DNA of 64,000 nucleotides from Streptacidiphilus sp. P02-A3a (GTDB taxonomy: Bacteria > Actinomycetota > Actinomycetes > Streptomycetales > Streptomycetaceae): positions 8,069,922-8,133,921 of the forward strand of contig NZ_CP048289.1 of the NCBI RefSeq assembly GCF_014084105.1. Direction: 5' to 3'. A program made the translations under genes and the position numbers. Shown one piece after another: positions 51,425 through 59,420 of this stretch (its first letter is position 1; each line of letters begins with the position of its first letter). The notes under the pieces were generated by a model. The model searched no databases, was not told the DNA's origin, and saw nothing but the letters and a program-made list of their open reading frames with translations.

Positions 51425-54400
51425 CTACCCGCCCGCCTTCAGGGCGTTGAGCTGCACGGTCAACAGCGCCTCCGCCGCCGCGAGGTCGTACCGGCTCGGC
51501 GTGTAGACGAACTCCTGGACGAAGACGTCGCCGACGCCGGCGAACAGCGTCGCCTCGTGGTTGCCCGCAAGCGCCACGGCGGACCGCTCGAAGCCCTCGC
51601 CCGCCTCGCCCCCGGGGAGGGCGAAGGTGCCGGTGACGGCCGAGTCCCGGAGCCACGCGCTCTCCTGGTTCAGCACCATCCTCGGAGCACCCGTGGCGCT
51701 GGAGAACTGGACCAGGAGCATCTGGTAGTTCACCCCCTGCCCGTCCAGCCAGTCGTAGGCGGCGGCCGTCTCGTAGCCGTCGCCGCGCAGCATGGACGTC
51801 ACCCCGGACCAGTTGCCCGACGACCACTGCGTGTCGACGAAGGCAGTCAGCGAGGGGAAGACCCCGTCGATGGTGCCCGCGTGGGTGTACACCCGCGCGG
51901 GATCCGACGGCTGGACGATCGCGGCGTACAGGTCGGGCCCGTTGCCCAGCGGGATCGCGGCCGTACCGGACGACGGCGTGGACGTCGTGGACGGGCCCGG
52001 GCTGCCGCTGACGGCCACATGGCCGGCGGTCTCCAGGGCGTCGATCCTCGACGTGACCTCGGTCGCGTCGTCCCGGGCGTCGACCAGCGTCTCCACGCCG
52101 ATCTGGATGTCCGGCACGGCCTTGGCGGACTGCCCCGCCGAGTACTCGCCGATACCGGTGACGCACAGGCTCGCGCCGGTGCGGCTGTCGTTGATGACGT
52201 TCCTCCAGTCCAGCTGCGCCTGCGCGTCCGGGACGCTGAAGTAGAGCGCCGCCTGAGCGGCCATCCCGCTGATCGCCGCGCACTCCGGTCGCAGCTGGGT
52301 GAGGGTCTGGGCGAGGCTGAGCTTCTTCGCGACCAGTGCCCCCATGGCCTTGACGTCGCCCTGCAACGTCGTGAGGTAGCCACCGCCGCCGTAGGCGTAC
52401 CAGTAGGAGACCTGTAGCGCCCGTTCGTCGGCGGGGTCGCCCTGCTGGCTCGGCGTGGCGTTGGCCGTTCGGTAGTCCGCCTGCATCGTGGCCGCGTCCT
52501 GGAAGTGCGTCACCAGCGGCCACTGCTGGTAGAGGCCCAGCGCGACGGCTCCGAGCGCGGGGATCCCGGCAGCGGCCACGCCCCAACGCAGCGGCTGCGG
52601 CGGCCTCTTCGGCACCCGGTCGGGACGCCGCCGGGCGCGGATGCCGAGCCGGGCGACCGCCGTCGCCACGCCGACCACGAGGAAGCCGGCGAACGCGGCG
52701 GCGAGCAGGGAGCCGTCGAGCTGGACGTGGAGATTCCAGCGGACCAGGCCCGGCCGTACCCCGCACCTGCTCTCCAGGGTGTCCAGCCCTTTGACGCAGC
52801 CGTCAGTGGAGACCAGCACCGAGACGCCGAGGAATCCCGCCAGCGCGGTGACCTGCGTGGCGATCAGTGTCATCAGCAGCCGGTAGCGGCCGCCGCGCAG
52901 CGTCACCGCGATCGCGACCAGCACCACCGGAACCACCTGGGCCGACAACATCAATGCCCCGTAGGTCAGTTCGTAGATGCTGTTCAGCTGCACCGGTGTC
53001 GGCCGGGACGCGTGCAGATACCGCTGGACTCCGGCGGCCGCCGCCCAGGAGGCCAGCGTTCCGGCCGCCGCCCAGCCGAGCGGCCGTCGCAGCGACGGCA
53101 GCCCGACCGCCGGGCGCAGCGTCCAGGCGAGCAGCGGCGCCAGCCAGAGTCCGGCCATCGCCAGCAGGTCGACCGGCGGCAGCAGCAGCGAGGTGAGGAC
53201 CGGGTACGTCCAGGTGATCGCGGTGAGGACGTCAGGATGCACGAGTGGTCCGAGGTACCACTGGAAGTCGAGCAATCGTTCGCCACCAGGGCTGATGTAG
53301 TACCCGGCGGCGAAGGACTGGCCGTCCTCGGCCCACCAGAAGAACCACCAGGAGAGCAGCAGGACGCCCCCGGCCAGACAGGGCAGCATGGCGGGCAGCA
53401 GTCGGGTCCCGTGCCAGCGGGACAGCCAGACGCGGGCGCACTGAGCGGTCCAGCAGCAGAAGGCCACCATGATGACCAGGTTCAGCAGCAGCAGCTCCGG
53501 TCGCTCCGGCCAGAGGTTCTCGATGGTTCCCTGCCCGGTGCCGAGGTCGCCCACGATGAAGCCGACGCCGAGGGTGAGCCCGGTGCGCAGCCCCGAGGGC
53601 GGGGCGGAGCCGGTCAGTCGCGCGTGGGCGGTCGCCCGCCAGAGCGCGATCGACACCACCGAGGCCACCAGGGTCGCGGCGAGGATCGACGCGCCCTGCG
53701 TGGCCCACTGTGTGGTCAGCCATCCACCGCCCTGGCTGTAGACCTGGATGACGTACTGGAACTCGGTGTAGATGAGCGCCGCGGCCACGCCACTGAGGAA
53801 GACCGGAAGCGCTTGGGCCACGAAGAGCCGCCGGTCGTCCCCGATCATCTCGTGCCGCTTCTTCCAGCTCGGATGACTGCTCCACACCTCCGCGAACTCG
53901 GCCGCCTTCCGCCGAAGGAAGGTGTCGCTGCCGCTTTCGCCCGCCCACTCCCAGAGCTTGGGGTCGGCTCCGTCCCGCACCGCACCCAGGTCCGCGTAGA
54001 ACTCGCGGTTCCGCACGACGTCCACCCGCGCGAGATAGCCCAGGATCAGCAGGCCGATCGCGATGAAGACGTCACGCTCGATGATCGGGCTGAGAATCAT
54101 GAAATGCGAGAACGGGGATCCGAAGACCAGCAGGATGCCGCACCAGGCCAGGTACGGGATGAGCGTCAGGAAGAGGAAAGCGCGCCAGACCGCGATCGTG
54201 GCGTTGGCGGCGGTGATGTCCCCGTAGCGGATGTGGGCGATCTCGTGCAGCACGACCCGGTCGAGATGGCGCCCGCGTTCCCCCTCCGGGTCACTGGAAC
54301 AGCTGATCAGCAGCCTGCGCTGGAGGCAGAGCACCGGGGAGCGGGTACTGCCGAACACCGCCGCGTCACCGGGCAACAGATCGTCGAAGACCACCCTGGT

Positions 54401-54877
54401 CCGCTTGTGGCGTTCGCTGGGCAGGCCCGCGCCGCTGAGGAGTTGCCTGACCCGCGCCACGACCGGGGCGTCCTCGTACAGCTCCAGATCGGTCACCCGT
54501 CCGGCCCGGGTCTTCCACCTGCGGCTGGCGAAGAACAGCGCCCCGGCCCCCGCCAGCACGACGACCGGCCAGCCGAACGTCAGCCACCAGTCCGGCGGCG
54601 GGGCGTAGTGCTGCTCGCAGGCGGTGTAGGCGTACCACTGCGTCTCCCGGGCCAGCAGCACCGCCTGGTCGGAGACGTGGTCCAGGTCGACCCCGGCGGC
54701 GAGATAGCAGCCGGTCACCCGGTTCTCGGTCATCGGGAGCATGAAATCCAGAGCCATCCGGACGCTCGCCGCGACCGCCACGACCACCAACAGCACGAAA
54801 CGCTGGGTCGTACCGGCCGGCATCGACCCGTACGTCGGACGATCCTCGGCGGAGCCCTGCGACCGGTCCGTTGTCAT
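51425..54877 (-). CDS. Giant membrane M48-type metallopeptidase with extracytoplasmic C-terminal domain
   Basis: This 1150-aa protein combines an N-terminal M48-like zinc peptidase with a very long membrane part. The zinc motif HEIAHIRYGD (211-220) and the third ligand Glu in NREFYADLGAV (about E292) are intact. About sixteen membrane helices follow up to residue 780, and the last 350 residues form a soluble, probably extracytoplasmic domain with no recognised family. M48 proteins such as HtpX and Oma1 process damaged membrane proteins under stress; this size and layout is unusual. Three small genes upstream in the same direction probably form a unit with it. It converges with the PiT locus. 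Confidence 0.75.
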   Translation of the reverse strand: MTTDRSQGSAEDRPTYGSMPAGTTQRFVLLVVVAVAASVRMALDFMLPMTENRVTGCYLAAGVDLDHVSDQAVLLARETQWYAYTACEQHYAPPPDWWLTFGWPVVVLAGAGALFFASRRWKTRAGRVTDLELYEDAPVVARVRQLLSGAGLPSERHKRTRVVFDDLLPGDAAVFGSTRSPVLCLQRRLLISCSSDPEGERGRHLDRVVLHEIAHIRYGDITAANATIAVWRAFLFLTLIPYLAWCGILLVFGSPFSHFMILSPIIERDVFIAIGLLILGYLARVDVVRNREFYADLGAVRDGADPKLWEWAGESGSDTFLRRKAAEFAEVWSSHPSWKKRHEMIGDDRRLFVAQALPVFLSGVAAALIYTEFQYVIQVYSQGGGWLTTQWATQGASILAATLVASVVSIALWRATAHARLTGSAPPSGLRTGLTLGVGFIVGDLGTGQGTIENLWPERPELLLLNLVIMVAFCCWTAQCARVWLSRWHGTRLLPAMLPCLAGGVLLLSWWFFWWAEDGQSFAAGYYISPGGERLLDFQWYLGPLVHPDVLTAITWTYPVLTSLLLPPVDLLAMAGLWLAPLLAWTLRPAVGLPSLRRPLGWAAAGTLASWAAAAGVQRYLHASRPTPVQLNSIYELTYGALMLSAQVVPVVLVAIAVTLRGGRYRLLMTLIATQVTALAGFLGVSVLVSTDGCVKGLDTLESRCGVRPGLVRWNLHVQLDGSLLAAAFAGFLVVGVATAVARLGIRARRRPDRVPKRPPQPLRWGVAAAGIPALGAVALGLYQQWPLVTHFQDAATMQADYRTANATPSQQGDPADERALQVSYWYAYGGGGYLTTLQGDVKAMGALVAKKLSLAQTLTQLRPECAAISGMAAQAALYFSVPDAQAQLDWRNVINDSRTGASLCVTGIGEYSAGQSAKAVPDIQIGVETLVDARDDATEVTSRIDALETAGHVAVSGSPGPSTTSTPSSGTAAIPLGNGPDLYAAIVQPSDPARVYTHAGTIDGVFPSLTAFVDTQWSSGNWSGVTSMLRGDGYETAAAYDWLDGQGVNYQMLLVQFSSATGAPRMVLNQESAWLRDSAVTGTFALPGGEAGEGFERSAVALAGNHEATLFAGVGDVFVQEFVYTPSRYDLAAAEALLTVQLNALKAGG

Positions 54878-54892
54878 CTGGTGGCTCGCCCC

Positions 54893-55378
54893 CTATTCGG
54901 AACCCCGGCCCTCTACTTCCGGTGTGTGCGTCGCCAACTCCTGAATGACCCGGTCGGCCACCGCAGCGGAACGCCCGGTGCTGATCCTGGACGCGACCAT
55001 CGCGTCATAGATACGGGTACGCACGAGCTTGAGCTGTTCCGCGCTGAGCGGAGGAATGCGCGCCGGTTCCCTCCTGCGTCGAAGCAGCCTGCCCAGCAGC
55101 CTCCGCAGGCCGGATTCCGCGTCGCCGCCCGCGCGGGTGACGAACTCGCTTGCGAACTGGTCAAGCACGAACCACACCACCCCCGAGGTCAGGGCGGTCA
55201 TGCCGGTCTGACCGAACCCGATGGGCTCCGTGCGCCGACGCCGCCCGCGAATGCGTCGCAGGGCGGCGCCGTCGTCCAGGGGCGTCAGCTCCCGGAGGAA
55301 GGTCAACTCCTCCGGGGCCTCCCCCTCGGCCACCTTGAGCACCACGGAACGCACCGTCGTCCCAGCAGTCACCACCAC
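54893..55378 (-). CDS. Protein of unknown function next to the M48 gene
   Basis: This 161-aa basic protein starts at one of three GTG codons in a row (55378, 55375, 55372), behind GGGGGAG. A short hydrophobic segment (TALTSGVVWFVLDQFA, about 60-75) could be one weak membrane helix; the rest is Arg/Leu/Glu-rich and helical (GLRRLLGRLLRRRREP). No family is recognised. It ends 15 bp before the M48 gene in the same direction, so they are almost certainly co-transcribed. Confidence 0.65.
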   Translation of the reverse strand: MVVTAGTTVRSVVLKVAEGEAPEELTFLRELTPLDDGAALRRIRGRRRRTEPIGFGQTGMTALTSGVVWFVLDQFASEFVTRAGGDAESGLRRLLGRLLRRRREPARIPPLSAEQLKLVRTRIYDAMVASRISTGRSAAVADRVIQELATHTPEVEGRGSE

Positions 55379-55458
55379 GACTCCCCCCGTGCAGCGCCGA
55401 CGTGTTCTGACAGATCGTCAGCAAGCTTGAGGCGATGGTACAACCGCCCTCGCCACGA

Positions 55459-55827
55459 TCAGGGGCGAATGAGGTTCATGAGTTCGGTCGCGACGTTCAG
55501 CACCGGGAGCGCGGTGTCGCCGATGTCCCGGGCCAGGCCGCTCAACACCCGCAGGGTGTCACGCCAGCGATGACGTTCCACCGTGGCGGGCTGGTTCAGC
55601 ACCGGAAGCGTCTCGGCCAGGCTCTGCCGGTCCTCCGCGTCGATCCCCGCCTGATGCGACAACTCACGCACCAGAAGCGCTAGTTGAGCGAACATCGCGG
55701 AGACCTCGGGTCGCATTCCGGTGTCGTCCGCGCCGCCGTGGTTGTGCTGGACCCCGATGTGGCCGTCGCCGCCGTTGATGTTGACCTGGTCGCCGAAGTG
55801 GAAGGTCGGGCCGTTGCCCGTGTTCAT
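55459..55827 (-). CDS. Small protein with N-terminal GDxVNIxGGxG motif
   Basis: This 122-aa protein from ATG 55827 opens with FHFGDQVNINGGDGHIG (residues 9-25), nearly the same motif that closes the upstream DUF6232-like protein (FRFGDDVNIYGGQGNTG). The remainder is helical (LALLVRELSHQAGIDAEDRQ, LPVLNVATELMNLIRP). Similar asparagine/glycine motifs appear at the ends of proteins in actinobacterial conflict or signalling gene sets; what they do is not known. The gap to the DUF6232-like gene is 5 bp, and 80 bp separate it from the next gene. Confidence 0.65.
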   Translation of the reverse strand: MNTGNGPTFHFGDQVNINGGDGHIGVQHNHGGADDTGMRPEVSAMFAQLALLVRELSHQAGIDAEDRQSLAETLPVLNQPATVERHRWRDTLRVLSGLARDIGDTALPVLNVATELMNLIRP

Positions 55828-55832
55828 GCCGC

Positions 55833-56519
55833 TCACTTCGAGATCCCCGTGTTTCCCTGGCCGCCGTAGATGTTGACGTCGTCGCCGAAGCGGAACTGTC
55901 GCATGTCCACCAACTGGTGGTTGTGGACGATCGTGTGGAACTCCTGCTCCGGGTGCTCGATCGCGTACGTGATCTTCGACGCCAGCTCGACCTGGGAGCG
56001 TTGGTCCTGCCAGGCCATCAGCGCGGTGGGCGGCCCCGCCGTGTCGATCGTCAACGCGAAGAGCGGCTTCTTGGACAGCACCGGCCACGTGTCGACCAGG
56101 AAGTAGACGACCACGGCCACCACGGCCAGGGCGACGATCAACCCACCGCCGGCCGAATGCTGACCACCACCACCGCCGTCGTCGCCGCTGGAGTTCAGGC
56201 CGGTGGATATGTAGCTGAGCGAGTAGATGCCGATCGCCGCCAGGATCACGATCCCGGTGAACTTCAGGAAACGGCGGATCGCGGCGGCGTACCTGGGCAC
56301 GATCTGGGTGGGGCAGACCCGGACGATCGTCGCCAGCGGGTAGGCCGCAGCTCCGATCCAGAGAATGCGCTTGCTCACGAGCACCTGGAGCCCACGGCCG
56401 ATGGGCGCATGGCTGGGCATCGGCGGTACCGGCGCGGTCGCGGTCGGCGGCGCCTGGCCTGGTGCGGGCAGGTCAGGGCCATCATCCTGACTCGCATGGG
56501 ACGACTGGGACGGCTGCAT
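55833..56519 (-). CDS. DUF6232-like membrane protein with C-terminal GDxVNIxGGxG motif
   Basis: This 228-aa protein has GGGGGA 6 nt ahead of ATG 56519. The head is Pro/Ala-rich and disordered (1-40). A DUF6232-type domain follows: VLVSKRILWIGAAAYPLATIVRV, two membrane helices (about 85-105 and 125-145) with a Gly/Ser loop between, then a small beta domain with ALTIDTAGPPTALMAWQDQ and AIEHPEQEFHTIVHN. It ends in FRFGDDVNIYGGQGNTGISK. It starts the four-gene set that ends with the M48 peptidase and may anchor or sense for it. Confidence 0.7.
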   Translation of the reverse strand: MQPSQSSHASQDDGPDLPAPGQAPPTATAPVPPMPSHAPIGRGLQVLVSKRILWIGAAAYPLATIVRVCPTQIVPRYAAAIRRFLKFTGIVILAAIGIYSLSYISTGLNSSGDDGGGGGQHSAGGGLIVALAVVAVVVYFLVDTWPVLSKKPLFALTIDTAGPPTALMAWQDQRSQVELASKITYAIEHPEQEFHTIVHNHQLVDMRQFRFGDDVNIYGGQGNTGISK

Positions 56520-56712
56520 ACTGATTCCCCCGAAAGATGCCGCTCGCCAATCCGATCCTGAGCGATGCGGCGCACGACTGGCACGGTGCGCGAATCGCTC
56601 GCGCGACGACTATTAACCAGCAGTACGCCCACAGGCGCAAGTCCCTTATCGCAGACAGACTTGGAGGCCCCCGCCGACCAGGCAGGAGCCCCCTCAGTAG
56701 CATCCGGAACGG

Positions 56713-56907
56713 CTACGCCTCGAACTCCCCCGCGTGAACCCCCGCCACGAACGCCGACCACTCCTGTGCGCTGAACCGTAGTGCGGGCCCGTCCGCGTTC
56801 TTGCTGTCCCGCACGGCCAGGCCGCCCTCGGGCAGCGAGGCCACCTCGACGCAGTCTCCGTTGTTCCCCGAGAACGAGGACTTCGTCCACTCGATGTTGG
56901 GCTTCAT
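56713..56907 (-). CDS. DUF397 protein
   Basis: This 64-aa protein has the DUF397 pattern: WTKSSFSGNNGDCVEVA, LAVRDSKNADGPALRFS, EWSAFVAGVHAGEF. DUF397 proteins pair with WhiJ-like HTH regulators in Streptomyces; genetic work suggests that the small partner relieves repression by the HTH protein. It is one of two DUF397 genes downstream of the HTH gene here, 43 bp after the other. Confidence 0.9.
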   Translation of the reverse strand: MKPNIEWTKSSFSGNNGDCVEVASLPEGGLAVRDSKNADGPALRFSAQEWSAFVAGVHAGEFEA

Positions 56908-56950
56908 CAGCTACACCATCTCCTTGAGCGCAGACATGGAAGCAGAGCTG

Positions 56951-57169
56951 CTACAGCTCGAACTCCCCGGCGTGAACCCCCGCCACGAACGCGGCCCACT
57001 CCTGCGACGTGAAGCACAGGGCAGGCCCGTCCGCGTTCTTGCTGTCACGGACAGCACGACCACCATCAACGAGGGCGGCTATTTCGACGCAGTTCCCATT
57101 GGCTCCGGAGAACGAGGACTTCGTCCACGCCAGCCCCGAAGCCGAGGCGGATTCAATGTAGTGCTTCAT
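56951..57169 (-). CDS. DUF397 protein (second copy)
   Basis: This 72-aa protein (WTKSSFSGANGNCVEIA, RAVRDSKNADGPALCF, EWAAFVAGVHAGEFEL) is about 70% like the neighbouring copy, so the pair arose by tandem duplication. It starts 3 bp after the stop of the HTH gene and is likely co-translated with it. The N-terminus is eight residues longer than in the other copy. Confidence 0.9.
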   Translation of the reverse strand: MKHYIESASASGLAWTKSSFSGANGNCVEIAALVDGGRAVRDSKNADGPALCFTSQEWAAFVAGVHAGEFEL

Positions 57170-57172
57170 CGG

Positions 57173-58033
57173 CTATGCCATTTCTTTGAGAGCGCGCCTG
57201 ATCAGGTCACGGGACTTGCTGACGTTTTCCGCCGCCATGTTGAGTCGGCGGAACAGCGTCGTGTAGGTCTCCACGTCGGCTGTCTCCTCGTAGTACTGGG
57301 TACTCGTGGGCGACTCGGCGTAGATGATGTCGGTCTCGCCCGCCGTCGGGAAGCTCATGATGACGAAGGGGCCGAAGAGACAGGCGTTCATCGGGTCTTC
57401 GCGGGGCAGCACCTGTAGCTCGATGTTCCGCCGCCGACTGTCGCTGATCAGCGACTCCAACTGCGCGTTCATCACTTCGTTGCCGCCGACACGGTGGTAC
57501 AGCGCGCTTTCGGCGATGATCGCCCAGAACTGGATGGGCTGCTCTCGCGTGAGCAGATTGCGGCGTTCCTGTCGCACGTCGATCCGGGCTTCCACGGCCT
57601 CAGGCGTGGCATCCGGGATCTGGAGCTCCACCAACGCCCTTGTGTACTCGGGTGTTTGCAGCAGACCGGGCACGATGTTGGTCTCAACGTTGTACAGCTC
57701 AGCCGCGTCCCACTCGACCGCCACGTAAGCGGCGTAGGCCGAGTCAACCGCGCTGGCGTACCGCGACCACCAGCCCTTCTTCTTCGAGTCGCGGGCCAGG
57801 AGTTCGATCTCACTCCGCGTGTCCGGGTCGGTGACGCCGTAGGCGTCGAGCAGGGCTCGGAGATCCAGGAGCCTGACGCCCGACTGGGCGTTCTCGATGC
57901 GGCCGATCTTCGACTCCGCCGAGCCCAGTACTTCGGACACCTCGGCGTGGGTCAGCCCAGCAGCGGTTCGCAACTCTCGAAGCTGCCTCGCCAGTCGCCT
58001 CTGACGGATCGTCGGACTGCTGTTGATAGGCAT
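57173..58033 (-). CDS. WhiJ-like XRE-family regulator (HTH plus DUF5753)
   Basis: This 286-aa protein has an N-terminal helix-turn-helix (about 12-70; ARQLRELRTAAGLTHAEVSEVLG, SKIGRIENAQSGVRLLDL) and the DUF5753 domain (about 95-275; NIVPGLLQTPEYTRAL, REQPIQFWAIIAESALYHRVGG, PFVIMSFP). This is the WhiJ/AbaA-orfA type that in Streptomyces controls development and antibiotic output together with DUF397 and HATPase partners, all present here. It is divergent from the HATPase gene across a region with repeated CACTGTAG boxes. Confidence 0.93.
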   Translation of the reverse strand: MPINSSPTIRQRRLARQLRELRTAAGLTHAEVSEVLGSAESKIGRIENAQSGVRLLDLRALLDAYGVTDPDTRSEIELLARDSKKKGWWSRYASAVDSAYAAYVAVEWDAAELYNVETNIVPGLLQTPEYTRALVELQIPDATPEAVEARIDVRQERRNLLTREQPIQFWAIIAESALYHRVGGNEVMNAQLESLISDSRRRNIELQVLPREDPMNACLFGPFVIMSFPTAGETDIIYAESPTSTQYYEETADVETYTTLFRRLNMAAENVSKSRDLIRRALKEMA

Positions 58034-58124
58034 TCAGCGCTCGCTTCTCCCATGGGCTTGCAGGTCAAGTGTGCCGCTCGCCGACAGTAACGGCAACCAG
58101 CACAGGGGCATCCGAAGTGAGGAC

Positions 58125-58166
58125 TTGACACTGTAGGGATGCCAAGGTGCACACTACTCACTGTAG
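58125..58166. promoter_or_regulatory. Repeated CACTGTAG boxes in the WhiJ-locus promoter region
   Basis: CACTGTAG occurs at 58129-58136 and 58159-58166, exactly 30 bp (three helical turns) apart, and overlaps a TTGACA (58125-58130). The sites lie between the divergent HTH and HATPase genes and are candidate WhiJ-type operators. Confidence 0.5.
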
Positions 58167-58239
58167 CGACTCATCATCAGTTTCTGATGTTCGTCACAGT
58201 TGCTGTCATAGCTGCTCAACCCAGGTCAAGGGGCCCAGC

Positions 58240-58647
58240 ATGCGCATCTATCCCCCAGAAGAATTCCGGTATCGGCGATTTCGTCCCGCCGTCAAGGTCG
58301 CTCGTGCTACGGCTCGCGACGTTGCTCACCGGTGGGGCCTGGACGACCTGGCCGACGATCTGGCCTCGGCCATCGGCGAGTTGGTCGCCAACGCTGTCAT
58401 ACACGGTCAAGCGGCCAGGGGCAGCCACGTCGCGGTCACCTACCGCCCGATCAGACACGGGTTACGTGTCGAGGTGCGTGACTGGGCGACGGGCACCCCT
58501 CAGATCCACGAACTCGCCGATGCAGAACGGGACTTCGCCGAGAGCGGGCGCGGGCTGGCGATGGTGGACGCACTGAGCCACCGCTGGGGCGTGATCCCAC
58601 GCGTGATCGGCAAGAGCGTGTGGTGCGAGCTCAAGCGGCGTCGCTGA
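58240..58647 (+). CDS. HATPase-domain (RsbW/SpoIIAB-like) protein
   Basis: This 135-aa GHKL ATPase-fold protein from ATG 58240 (AAGGGG upstream) has N box ELVANAVIHG, G1-like VEVRDWATGTP and G2 SGRGLAMVDAL. Such proteins act as anti-sigma factors or serine kinases; in WhiJ-type loci they are a common third partner and their target is mostly unknown. Two small genes and the Septu pair follow in the same direction. Confidence 0.88.
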   Translation: MRIYPPEEFRYRRFRPAVKVARATARDVAHRWGLDDLADDLASAIGELVANAVIHGQAARGSHVAVTYRPIRHGLRVEVRDWATGTPQIHELADAERDFAESGRGLAMVDALSHRWGVIPRVIGKSVWCELKRRR

Positions 58648-58685
58648 CGGCCACGCAATTCACCCAAAGGGAGAAGGTAACTCAC

Positions 58686-58880
58686 ATGTGCGACAACCAA
58701 GTTGAAGAGAAAACCAGCGACCCCGGGTTCCCGCTGCCCGACCCGGCCGCCGTCCCCGGTTGCTCCTCCTGCGCCGGCCACGTGGAGTCGATCCGTGGCG
58801 CGCGGCGCGGGGGCAACCAGAGTGCGACCACCGACCAGCGTGTGCTGATGCGTCGTCATATCGACCTGGAGCACCGGTGA
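58686..58880 (+). CDS. Small hypothetical protein with a CxxC pair
   Basis: This 64-aa protein from ATG 58686 follows a GGGAGAAGG site. It has CSSCAGH (about 26-32) and a C-terminal basic stretch (RGARRGGN, RRHIDLEHR). Similar small proteins occur in WhiJ-type loci; the function is unknown. Its stop overlaps the GTG start of the next gene as GTGA, so translation is coupled. Confidence 0.75.
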   Translation: MCDNQVEEKTSDPGFPLPDPAAVPGCSSCAGHVESIRGARRGGNQSATTDQRVLMRRHIDLEHR

Positions 58881-59386
58881 GAGGGCAGTTACCGCGCACG
58901 GAGTCCAGTCCGCGCGCCCGCTACGCGGCGGCCGTCCGCCAGGCCTGCGCGGACGGCGACCTCCCGCTGGTCCGCCGCCTGTTCGCGCAGGCGTCCGCCG
59001 AAGTCTTCACCCTGCGTGGGCTGTTGACCCGCGAGGACGAGATCGAACTGGGTCGGCGGCTGACGCCCAGGTACCAGGCCGGGGCCAGCCTGTTGCTGCT
59101 GGCAGCCGAGATCGGCCGGTCCACCCAGTACACGGCGAAGGTGCTCCGACTGGCCGGGGTGACCATCCGGCCCGCGTACCGGCCGGTGATAACCGTCTAC
59201 CCGGTGGACCTGGACGAGCTGCGCCGCCGCTACGAGGCCGGAGCCTCGGTCTCCGGCCTCGCCCGGCGCATCCACTACTGCCGCGAGTCCACCCGCAAGT
59301 ACCTGCTCCGCGCCGGAACGGAACTCCGCCCGAGACCGGCCCGGACCCCGCTGCCCTCGGCGGGGGACGTGGTAGACAGTGGGTGA
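58877..59386 (+). CDS. Helix-turn-helix protein of the WhiJ-type locus
   Basis: This 169-aa protein from GTG 58877 contains two HTH-like segments: LLLLAAEIGRSTQYTAKVLR (about 78-97) and VSGLARRIHYCRESTRKYLL (about 125-145), each followed by a short strand with Gly. The HTH pairs look like repeats of one unit. It is a likely DNA-binding partner of the locus. Its end lies 34 bp before the preferred start of the PtuA-like gene, and an alternative PtuA start (GTG 59379) would overlap it. Confidence 0.75.
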   Translation: MRGQLPRTESSPRARYAAAVRQACADGDLPLVRRLFAQASAEVFTLRGLLTREDEIELGRRLTPRYQAGASLLLLAAEIGRSTQYTAKVLRLAGVTIRPAYRPVITVYPVDLDELRRRYEAGASVSGLARRIHYCRESTRKYLLRAGTELRPRPARTPLPSAGDVVDSG

Positions 59387-59420
59387 CCGGTCGGCACGTC
59401 GGAGCCATGTGGATGGAACC

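Noticed and set aside
52505-55573. A 1022-codon plus-strand frame
   Set aside because: It is antisense to the M48 gene and its neighbour and rich in His/Gln/Arg shadow codons.
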